DNA from: Caballeronia sp. SBC1
GTDB lineage: Bacteria; Pseudomonadota; Gammaproteobacteria; Burkholderiales; Burkholderiaceae
Assembly: GCF_011493005.1 (NCBI RefSeq)
Contig: NZ_CP049157.1
Span: 1,054,001-1,118,000 of the forward strand
DNA length: 64,000 nt
Direction of reading: 5' to 3'
Below, one piece after another: positions 44,009 through 51,449 of the stretch. The position numbers were made by a program, and so were the translations under genes. Every line of letters starts with the position of its first letter. Position 1 is the first letter of the stretch. The notes under the pieces are model-generated. The model did not search any database, was not told the origin of the DNA, and was given only the letters and a program-made list of their open reading frames with translations.

Positions 44009-46531
44009 ATGACGCCTGCGACGCCTGCTAGACCAAGCAACACTCCTCTGCCGTCCCAAAAGCCGGACGACAGTCCACCCGCAGCTTTGAACTTTGCCTT
44101 CCCTTTCAAGAGGTCGGATGGCAAGGACTTCATTGATGAACACCAATTCCACGCGCTGCTCGCACGCGAGAGCGGCGGCTTCTTTCCCGTCAGTGATTCG
44201 GGCATGTGGCACGGCGGCATTCACGTCACCGCAGGCGGTGCGGGCGCATCGCTCGATCTGAACAATGGCGTGCGCTGCCTGGCCGATGGCGAAGTGGTTG
44301 CATACCGGGTTGATCGTGCGTACCCGGTGAGTGAACTGTCGGCGCTCGCTGGCAAACCTGCCGTCAAAGCGACCTACAGCACGGGCTTTGCGCTCGTTCG
44401 CCACACGACGGAATTTCCGCGCGGCACGAAGCTAACCTTCTTCAGCCTGTACATGCATCTGAAGAGCTTCGAGGAATATCAGAAAGACACCGCGCTCAAG
44501 ATGCCGTCGTACTGGACGAAGGTCTGGAAAGTCACGCGGTTTGCCAAGGACATACCCAAGCCGGATGTGCATCGCGGGAAGGCTGCTGCGGGACAGATCG
44601 GGCTAAACATTCGTTCCGCGCCTATCGGTCGAGCGCCCATCAGCGCGTCCGTGATTGGCATCCTGCGCCAAGGCGCGCGTGTGCAGATCGGCGCGCAACA
44701 GGGCTCGTGGGGGCAGATTGCATCGATTGAATCGGGTGGTCCTGTCATTGCCGCGAGCGTGGGCAGTTTCGCCGATCCGAAGGCAAACACCGGCTGGATT
44801 TTTCTGGGCAAAGTACATGGCCATCAATTGATGGAGGCAGTGCTGTCGGAGGCGCACTTCGATCAGGTTGTCGTGTTGCCTAAACCCGTCAAGATCAATG
44901 CGGGAGACCTGATCGGGCATCTGGGCCGATACGACCAGTTAAGCGAGCCGAGCGCAGGCAACCGGATGGTGCACATCGAGGTGTTCTGCGATGCGAAGGT
45001 CAAGCCGTACATTGAGCAAGGGCGGGCGTGGGTCGAGAAAAACGCGTGGAAAATCGAGCCCACGATTCTGCGTATCGACCGGCGAGTGAAGCTATATGCG
45101 GCGATGGGCCAGGAAGGCGCTGATGCACCTCAAACGGGTGTCATCCAGATTTATCCACTTTCAGCGCTCGCACAGGGTCCGAAAGAGGATCAGTTCGAGG
45201 AAACGACCGCCGGCACAGATGGATCGAAGTTCCATTGGTGGAAGGTTGATAGCGCGGACGTTCGACGCGCACCGATCGCGGGTTGGGTGCGTGAACAGAA
45301 TCATGCGGGTGGCAGGGTGACCCGCGAGGCGGCGTGTACGTGGGTGGACTTCGAGATACACGAAGAAGCCCATGACCCGATGCACACGATGTTCGCCACA
45401 CCCAAGGCGTATCTGGATTATTGGCTCGACGCGGATGAGCCGGACGTGCCCGCGCTCGCGAAGTTGAGTCCGCTCGCGGGGAAGGTGTATCGGTCAGTGT
45501 TTACAACGGGAAGCGGCTCACACGCGGCTGACGAATTGCGCAAGGCTTCGAGGGACCCATGGTTGCAGTTGCGGTTATCGCGGCTGATCGTGAAGCATGA
45601 GAGCGAATGGGCGAATCCGGGGAAGTGGAAGCAGCTGTACGAGTGGATCGAGCAGCGTACCGGACACGATCCAGCGCATGAAGAGGAACAGAAGCGCATC
45701 GCGAAGCTGGTGTGGTGGGATGCAGTGACGGGGAAGATTGAGGGCTTTCCGGAGTCGGCGGATGTGTTTCATATTCATCCGGTGGGATTGGTGGGGAATT
45801 TCTTTTCAAAAAATTTCGGCAAAATTGATGTTGGGATGCTTCGCAAAGTGTGGCCATCTAAGGCTGTGTCCGACGCTAAACTTCAAGAATTAGCCGACGA
45901 ACTTAACCCGAACCTGGACGCGTATAAGCTCAATTCGTCTAGACGGCTTATGCATTTTTTCGCGCAAGTTCGACAGGAGGTTGGACCAACGTTTCAACTG
46001 CAGGAAGGGCTCAATTACCAACCGTCAGCACTTAAAGCAAATTTCGGGTATTTCAGACGCAATCCCGAGGAGGCGGAAATATATGGCCGAACAGACGCTC
46101 ACGCGGCCGATGAAGTTGAAATCGCCAACAGAGCTTATAACGGTGTGACAGGAAACCGCGGTTTGGGAAACGGTGACCTTTCAAGTGGCGACGGATGGAA
46201 ATTTAGGGGGCGTGGGCTAAAGCAGACCACGGGCAGATTCAATTATACCGAGTTTAATAGTAAATATCCCCTTGTGTGGCCTGGAGAGGCGCTCGATTTT
46301 GTGAGCAATCCGGACTTACTGGGACAGATGCGTTATGCAGTGCGCGCCGGTGTATTTTTTTGGCTTCACGCGCGACTTTACGACGAGGCGGATAAGACGA
46401 ATGGTGAAAACTGCGACAGCGTTGTTGACTCGATTACGCAGGTGATCAATCGGCATACTGACAGCTACGGAGAACGTCGAAATAACTATAAGCGGTTTAC
46501 TTCTGAAAAAATCTTTAATGATATTAAATAA
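44009..46531 (+). CDS. Peptidoglycan-attacking toxin with M23-like and GH19-like domains, probable T6SS effector
   Basis: An 840-residue protein without a signal peptide; a Pro-rich N terminus precedes the first domain. An M23/LytM-like domain spans about residues 25-340, with WHGGIHVTAGG (H68, H72) and MVHIEVF (H322, E324) as probable metal ligands; the usual HxH is altered. Between lies an SH3-like insertion (GLNIRSAPIGR). A helical linker with PWLQLRLSRLIVKHESEW and DVFHIHPVGLVGNF (to about 600) is a scaffold I associate with Burkholderia and Pseudomonas T6SS effectors. The C-terminal GH19 lysozyme/chitinase-like domain has RLMHFFAQVRQE (catalytic Glu near 656), QEGLNY, then GNGDLSSGDGWKFRGRGL and QTTGRFNYTEFN. 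The DNA becomes markedly AT-richer from about 45790, at the start of the GH19 part. The next gene overlaps it by one base. Confidence 0.78.
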   Translation: MTPATPARPSNTPLPSQKPDDSPPAALNFAFPFKRSDGKDFIDEHQFHALLARESGGFFPVSDSGMWHGGIHVTAGGAGASLDLNNGVRCLADGEVVAYRVDRAYPVSELSALAGKPAVKATYSTGFALVRHTTEFPRGTKLTFFSLYMHLKSFEEYQKDTALKMPSYWTKVWKVTRFAKDIPKPDVHRGKAAAGQIGLNIRSAPIGRAPISASVIGILRQGARVQIGAQQGSWGQIASIESGGPVIAASVGSFADPKANTGWIFLGKVHGHQLMEAVLSEAHFDQVVVLPKPVKINAGDLIGHLGRYDQLSEPSAGNRMVHIEVFCDAKVKPYIEQGRAWVEKNAWKIEPTILRIDRRVKLYAAMGQEGADAPQTGVIQIYPLSALAQGPKEDQFEETTAGTDGSKFHWWKVDSADVRRAPIAGWVREQNHAGGRVTREAACTWVDFEIHEEAHDPMHTMFATPKAYLDYWLDADEPDVPALAKLSPLAGKVYRSVFTTGSGSHAADELRKASRDPWLQLRLSRLIVKHESEWANPGKWKQLYEWIEQRTGHDPAHEEEQKRIAKLVWWDAVTGKIEGFPESADVFHIHPVGLVGNFFSKNFGKIDVGMLRKVWPSKAVSDAKLQELADELNPNLDAYKLNSSRRLMHFFAQVRQEVGPTFQLQEGLNYQPSALKANFGYFRRNPEEAEIYGRTDAHAADEVEIANRAYNGVTGNRGLGNGDLSSGDGWKFRGRGLKQTTGRFNYTEFNSKYPLVWPGEALDFVSNPDLLGQMRYAVRAGVFFWLHARLYDEADKTNGENCDSVVDSITQVINRHTDSYGERRNNYKRFTSEKIFNDIK

Positions 46532-47307
46532 TGAAAAAATATATCGTGGCCGTTGTTTGGATATTTATCTATTCGTCGACACATGCATGTACTGTCTCTG
46601 AAAATGAAATCTTAGAAAAATATCAAAAAAATATCAGTGAAAAACATCAAGGACAATCGCTCGATTTCGCTCGGTTAGAATTAGCATGCAAATCGTGGCC
46701 TGCGAAGAATGGGGTATCAATTTTAGTGTCACCTTACGTGTCCACGATAGCTCGGCACGATGATCAGCAATTTCTCGGGCTCGCAATAATGTTGGTAGAC
46801 GATGCAACAGGGGAACGAGTGAGCGAGCTCGACGATTTCCCTATTTCAACTGTAGACGCAATTTCTCCACGCTCGGTTGATATTGATACTGCTGTCTACA
46901 AAGTCACTAGCAAGGATCTTGCTTTTGGACTGAGAATCAGACAGAAAAATTCATCTAGCGTGAATCCATTCAGTGAGGAAATGCTCAATCTTTATTTTCC
47001 CGATGGCACAGACATAAGAAATATACTTACAGGGCTGGTCACTAGTGGTTCTTCAGGGGAAGGAGGTGAGCAGTGCGCCTTTGAGAGGGATAGTAACGCC
47101 GCTGTCATATCGATCCTGAAAACCGAGTCGAATAAATTTCACGACCTGAAGGTGCGTCAGGAAGTAACGTCGTGGGTAAGCAGGGCATCAAGAAATGGCT
47201 GCATTGAAAGTTTAAGCAAAAAAACAACTCAATCATATGTAATAAAATTCAAAAATAAAAGATACGAAATTCCTTCTCAAATTAAAAGTTTATCGTTGAA
47301 TAAATAG
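46531..47307 (+). CDS. Exported candidate immunity protein
   Basis: A 258-residue protein with a signal peptide (MKKYIVAVVWIFIYSSTHAC) that should deliver it to the periplasm. A lipobox-like Cys follows the signal region, but the preceding residues are not a good lipobox. I recognise no known family; the mature part has FARLELACKSWPAKNG, YVSTIARHDDQQFLGL and a C-terminal basic tail. Base composition is clearly AT-rich, like the adjoining GH19 part and unlike the rest of the window. Its ATG shares one base with the effector stop (TAATG). Position, overlap and periplasmic targeting are what is expected for protection against a peptidoglycan-cutting effector. Confidence 0.68.
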   Translation: MKKYIVAVVWIFIYSSTHACTVSENEILEKYQKNISEKHQGQSLDFARLELACKSWPAKNGVSILVSPYVSTIARHDDQQFLGLAIMLVDDATGERVSELDDFPISTVDAISPRSVDIDTAVYKVTSKDLAFGLRIRQKNSSSVNPFSEEMLNLYFPDGTDIRNILTGLVTSGSSGEGGEQCAFERDSNAAVISILKTESNKFHDLKVRQEVTSWVSRASRNGCIESLSKKTTQSYVIKFKNKRYEIPSQIKSLSLNK

Positions 47308-47390
47308 ATATTCGAGTTCCGCGTATCAAGAGTGTGCGATGCGCATAAGGTGCGCGACTACATCTCCCGCCCCAACGCCGACACTGGTAA

Positions 47391-48521
47391 ATGACAGTTG
47401 AATTCGATGCGGCCAATCTGAGACTGGTCCGCTGCGCCCAAAGTCTTTCGCTCGCTGATGTAGGAGAGGCCGTCGGCAAGTCGAAACAGTTCATCCAGCG
47501 GGTTGAGTCAGGAATGGCTCAACCCACTGATGAACTCGTCGATGCGCTGGCTTCCGTGCTTCGCGTGCAGCGGCAGTTCTTTTTTCCGGGCGCACCGCAA
47601 GCGTTGCCAGAAGACGCATTCCATTTTCGCAAGCTGACGACTGCAAAGCTGAGCGACAGGCAGACCGTTATTGCTAAAGGCGAACTCTTCCGGCGGTTCG
47701 TCGCTTCGATCGACGCCAGGTTGCGGCTTCCCAAACTGGACTTTCCAGAATTTCCAATCGATAGCCCTGAAGCGGCAGAGCGAGCCGCAGAGAAGTGCAG
47801 GGCGCATTGGGGACTGGGAATGGGCCCGATCGGCAATATGGTCCGCGTGCTTGAAAACGCCGGAGCGGTTGTGACCGCGTTTGAAAACTCGGCGAGGGAT
47901 ATTGATGCATTGTCTATCGCGTCGTCCCGGCCAATCGTGGTGACCAACCCCAGCGACGCGTCAGCGTGCCGCGTACGTTTTGGATACGCACACGAGTGCG
48001 GTCACTTCGTTGGACACGTCGGCCGAAAGACGGGGGACAAAGCATCGGAGTCCGAAGCGAATCGGTTTGCCAGTGCTTTCCTGCTTCCTCGAAGCACTTT
48101 CGTCAAAGAATTTCCGGCCTTGAGAGGCGGCACGCAGGTTAACTGGATAGCGTTGTCGCAACTTAAAATGCGGTGGCGCGTGAGCAAGGCAGCGATGCTG
48201 TATCGCGCACGGCAACTGAACATTCTTGGTGAAGACCAATATAAGCGCGCGCTGTTGGGACATCTGTTTGAAAAAGGAGAGCGCCACATCGAGCACGAGG
48301 ACATATCCATTCCGCATGAAAAACCGGAGCTTCTTCATAGTGCAATGACCGTTCTCAGAGAAAAACTGGGTTTATCGTTGAACGATATTGCCGTGTCCGT
48401 GCACATGACCCGCGCCTTGCTCGCAGAAATTGCTCCCTTAGCGGACGACGAGCATGAGGCGGGGGATCGCGTTGTTTCGCTTGCGCGATTCCGGCAAACT
48501 CGCGAGAAAACCGGCGGTTGA
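47391..48521 (+). CDS. XRE-HTH and ImmA/IrrE metallopeptidase protein
   Basis: A 376-residue fusion. The N-terminal helix-turn-helix reads LADVGEAVGKSKQFIQRVES (about residues 20-40). The ImmA/IrrE domain has the zinc motif YAHECGHFVGH (HExxH, H201-E202-H205), followed by ESEANRFASAFLLPRSTF, a conserved part of the family. A C-terminal region LREKLGLSLNDIAVSVHMTR may be a second helix-turn-helix. Such proteins cleave or relieve repressors in phage, integrative elements and stress responses. The gene is 84 bases after the immunity candidate with a normal GC composition. No phage or integrase genes are nearby. Confidence 0.87.
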   Translation: MTVEFDAANLRLVRCAQSLSLADVGEAVGKSKQFIQRVESGMAQPTDELVDALASVLRVQRQFFFPGAPQALPEDAFHFRKLTTAKLSDRQTVIAKGELFRRFVASIDARLRLPKLDFPEFPIDSPEAAERAAEKCRAHWGLGMGPIGNMVRVLENAGAVVTAFENSARDIDALSIASSRPIVVTNPSDASACRVRFGYAHECGHFVGHVGRKTGDKASESEANRFASAFLLPRSTFVKEFPALRGGTQVNWIALSQLKMRWRVSKAAMLYRARQLNILGEDQYKRALLGHLFEKGERHIEHEDISIPHEKPELLHSAMTVLREKLGLSLNDIAVSVHMTRALLAEIAPLADDEHEAGDRVVSLARFRQTREKTGG

Positions 48522-48591
48522 TGAACGTTCTTGCGCATCGGTCTGGACCCGATGCCAACGTGTGCTCCTAACGCTATCCGCTAACTCACCT

Positions 48592-50145
48592 TCACCCCGC
48601 CGGAAACCTCACCACAATCCGGCTGAACGGCACCGATCGGTCAACAGTAACTGCGCCCGCGCCCTTGCCGGCATAGGTTGTCACGAGCCGCATACCAAGC
48701 CCAGTACCCTGCGGTTTCGGGAAGTCGATGGGAAAGCCGTCTCCCTCGTCCTCCACGGTCAGCAGCACGGCAGCCTCGGAACGTTCCAGCTTCACGCGCA
48801 CCGTCCCGCGCCCGTACTTGAGCGCGTTGGTCACGAGTTCCGCCGTCACCAGCCCGAGCGGCGCGAGACGCGCGGCAGGCAGCACAATCGACTCTCCTTC
48901 CAGCGATACCTCCCGCCCCGCCGCCAGTTCGGCCAGATCGGCCGTCAAGCCGCGCAAGTAACTGGTTGCATCCGTGGCTTCCGCGCCGTCGTCCTGATAG
49001 AGCCGGTGATGCACCGACCCAACCGTGCGCACGCGCGTGGCTGCCGCCTGCAAATGCGTGGCGACGGATTTATCGCCGGCAAGATTCGCCTGCAGCGCGA
49101 GCAGCGTCTGCACAAGTTGAAGACTGTTGCGAACCCGGTGATGAACCTCTTTCATCATCAGCGCCGAATTGCCAAGCTGCGTCTCCTGGCTCAACACGAG
49201 CGCGGCAAGTTTCTCCTCGTTCTCGTGCCGTTCGGTGACGTCGCGCATGGTCAGCACGATGCGCTTCACGTGTTCATCGGTATCCAGAATAGGTGCCACT
49301 GACACATCCCACCAGCGGGCATCGCCTGCGCGGGTCGGGCAAGGTCCTTCGAACCGAACCGGTTCGCCCGCTGCGGATTTCGCCAGTGCCTGCAGGACTT
49401 TCTGGCGTTGATCGTCGGGCCACAGGTCGGCGCAAGTCGTGCCGCCGACCTCCGCGAAGTCGTCAATGCTCAGCGCCGCCAGGCCGTTATCGTTCATGAA
49501 TTCGATACCGCCATCCAGCGACAGCACCTGGATGCAGTCGATGCTCGCGTTCAGCACGCTGGTGGAGAACAGTTCGTCGGCGCCGCTTTGCGATTCCGCG
49601 GCCAACCGTTCGCGGCTCATGGAGATGACGTTCGCGATCGCTTCCAGGAAAACGATGTCGGTTTCGCTGAAGTCTTCGTCGTCGGAGCTATCGGCTTCAA
49701 GCACGCCGAAGGTTTCGGGAATGCCGCGAATGGGGACGTTGATCGCGCGCTTGATGCCGTGCCGGGCGAGCAGTTCGGGCGTTCGGAAACGGTGTTCGGT
49801 GCCGAGATGATTCGACAACACCGGGCGGCCGCTGACGAATGCGTGGCCGGCGGGACTGGCGTCGTCGGCGCCGAGTTCGGTCGTGCCGATGTCGGCCGGG
49901 TCCCAGCCGATGCCGGCTTCCAGCACGAAAGTTTCGCTTTCCGGCTGATAACGGAGCACTTTGGCGAAGCGCGAGCGGAGTCCGGCCGATACAGCCTTGC
50001 AGGCTTCGTCGAGGAGAACGTTCGCGTTGTGTACGCGCAGCACGGACGTCGCGAATTGCACGGCAATCTCGTGCTGAAGGCGCAGACGGCTTACCGAGCG
50101 GTCGACGGCGCTGCGGATCGTTTCTTCGGGTGGCAATGCATCCAT
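48592..50145 (-). CDS. GAF-PAS histidine kinase of the HWE/HisKA_2 type
   Basis: A 517-residue soluble sensor kinase with no membrane segments. A GAF domain covers about residues 25-165 (AINVPIRGIPETFGVLEADS). A PAS domain follows (about 195-310, DCIQVLSLDGGIEFMND). The phosphoacceptor region is KEVHHRVRNSLQLVQTLLAL (His near 335), the HisKA_2 form. The ATPase domain has LVTAELVTNALKYGRG, DEGDGFP and GTGLGMRLVTTYA. I chose ATG 50145 because AAGGAG lies six bases upstream. No response regulator is next to it, so it is an orphan; it may phosphorylate a distant single-domain regulator. Confidence 0.9.
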   Translation of the reverse strand: MDALPPEETIRSAVDRSVSRLRLQHEIAVQFATSVLRVHNANVLLDEACKAVSAGLRSRFAKVLRYQPESETFVLEAGIGWDPADIGTTELGADDASPAGHAFVSGRPVLSNHLGTEHRFRTPELLARHGIKRAINVPIRGIPETFGVLEADSSDDEDFSETDIVFLEAIANVISMSRERLAAESQSGADELFSTSVLNASIDCIQVLSLDGGIEFMNDNGLAALSIDDFAEVGGTTCADLWPDDQRQKVLQALAKSAAGEPVRFEGPCPTRAGDARWWDVSVAPILDTDEHVKRIVLTMRDVTERHENEEKLAALVLSQETQLGNSALMMKEVHHRVRNSLQLVQTLLALQANLAGDKSVATHLQAAATRVRTVGSVHHRLYQDDGAEATDATSYLRGLTADLAELAAGREVSLEGESIVLPAARLAPLGLVTAELVTNALKYGRGTVRVKLERSEAAVLLTVEDEGDGFPIDFPKPQGTGLGMRLVTTYAGKGAGAVTVDRSVPFSRIVVRFPAG

Positions 50146-50307
50146 CGGGTTCTCCTTGACCGCGGTGTCGCCCATGATTTTTACGGCGATCGGTGCTCAA
50201 AGGCCAATTCTAACCGTGGAGATTAAAAGGCCACCTATTTGGACCGAGCGTTCGTTCCATCAGGCGCTAACCCCAGCCCTCAGCAAACTGCGAACCGCCT
50301 CTCTCGG

Positions 50308-50349
50308 TATAATCCCGAATGTTATGATCGTAACAACAAGGTGTTAGAA
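50308..50349 (+). promoter_or_regulatory. deoC promoter and DeoR-type operator candidate
   Basis: A perfect -10 TATAAT (50308-50313) precedes a near-palindrome TGTTATGATCGTAACA (50320-50335), one mismatch pair from perfect. TGTTAGAA, identical to a half-site of the E. coli DeoR operator, follows at 50342-50349. All are within 65 bases of the deoC start. Placement over the transcription start suits repression by the DeoR encoded at 60379-61098. Confidence 0.65.
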
Positions 50350-50371
50350 TAATCCATCGATTAACCGGAAA

Positions 50372-51415
50372 ATGTTGTGCGATGCACAACCGGCCATGCT
50401 CATGCTCGATGTTGCTTCCCAACCTGTCGTCCCCTTGCGCAGCAAACCGCTCCCTCATCAGGAGCAACAGCAGCGCAATCCTGGCGTCCCGCTAGACCTC
50501 TCCTGGCTAGACAGCCTGCGGGTCAACCAGTCGGCAGTCGCCCGGCGAGTCAGCACGCTAGGCACGCGCCGCGCGGTTAAAAAGGATGCACAAGCCGCTT
50601 GGCTGCTTAAAGCCATCACGTGCATTGACCTGACCACCCTCAACGGCGACGACACCGCCGCCCGCGTCGAACGCCTGTGCGCCAAAGCACGTCGTCCGAT
50701 TCGCGACGACCTGCTGGAGTCGCTAGGAATGCCGCCCGGTTCCATCAAGACCGGCGCTGTGTGTGTGTATCACCGCTTCGTTGGCACAGCCGTCGCCGCG
50801 CTCTCCGGTAGCGGCATCCCGGTCGCGGCCGTTTCCACGGGCTTTCCCGCCGGCCTGATTCCGCATCCGCTGAAGTTGAAAGAGATCGAGGCGTCGGTGA
50901 AAGACGGCGCGGCGGAAATCGATATTGTCGTCACGCGTGAACACGTGCTCACCGGCAACTGGCAGGCGCTCTACGACGAAATGCGCGATTTTCGCGCAGC
51001 GTGCGGCCCGGCGCATATCAAAGCGATTCTCGCCACCGGCGACATTCGCACGTTATCGAATATCGCCAAGGCGTCCATGGTCTGCATGATGGCCGGCGCC
51101 GATTTCATCAAGACTTCCACCGGCAAGGAAGGCGTCAACGCCACGCTCGACGTCTCGCTCGTCATGGTGCGCATGATTCGCGACTACCTTGAACGGACGG
51201 GCGTGATGATCGGCTTCAAACCAGCGGGCGGCGTGTCTACCGCCAAGTCGGTGCTCGAATACCAGATTCTGATGAAGGAGGAGCTAGGCCGCGAATGGCT
51301 CGAACCGGAACTGTTCCGCATTGGCGCGTCGAGTCTGCTCGCCGATATCGAACGGCAACTCGAGCATCATGTCACCGGCCGCTACTCGGCTTTCCATCGA
51401 CATCCGGTTGCTTAA
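50372..51415 (+). CDS. deoC: Deoxyribose-phosphate aldolase, long form
   Basis: A 347-residue TIM-barrel class I aldolase, longer at the N terminus than the 220-260 residue E. coli type. It cleaves 2-deoxy-D-ribose 5-phosphate to glyceraldehyde 3-phosphate and acetaldehyde. Key stretches are ITCIDLTTLNGDD, GAVCVYHRF, AAVSTGFPAG, AEIDIVVTREH, and the Schiff-base lysine in DFIKTSTGKEG (about residue 248). GFKPAGGVST completes the phosphate site. The start may be ATG 50372, 50396 or 50402. It is the first gene of the pentose cluster and lies 34 bases before the aldehyde dehydrogenase gene. Confidence 0.93.
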   Translation: MLCDAQPAMLMLDVASQPVVPLRSKPLPHQEQQQRNPGVPLDLSWLDSLRVNQSAVARRVSTLGTRRAVKKDAQAAWLLKAITCIDLTTLNGDDTAARVERLCAKARRPIRDDLLESLGMPPGSIKTGAVCVYHRFVGTAVAALSGSGIPVAAVSTGFPAGLIPHPLKLKEIEASVKDGAAEIDIVVTREHVLTGNWQALYDEMRDFRAACGPAHIKAILATGDIRTLSNIAKASMVCMMAGADFIKTSTGKEGVNATLDVSLVMVRMIRDYLERTGVMIGFKPAGGVSTAKSVLEYQILMKEELGREWLEPELFRIGASSLLADIERQLEHHVTGRYSAFHRHPVA

Positions 51416-51449
51416 CTCAGCACCGCATCATTTTTATACGAGCTCCCTA

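Noticed and set aside
48535..48555. Hairpin GCATCGG/CCGATGC as terminator between convergent genes
   Set aside because: The stem is only 7 bp with no T run; too weak to list as a feature.
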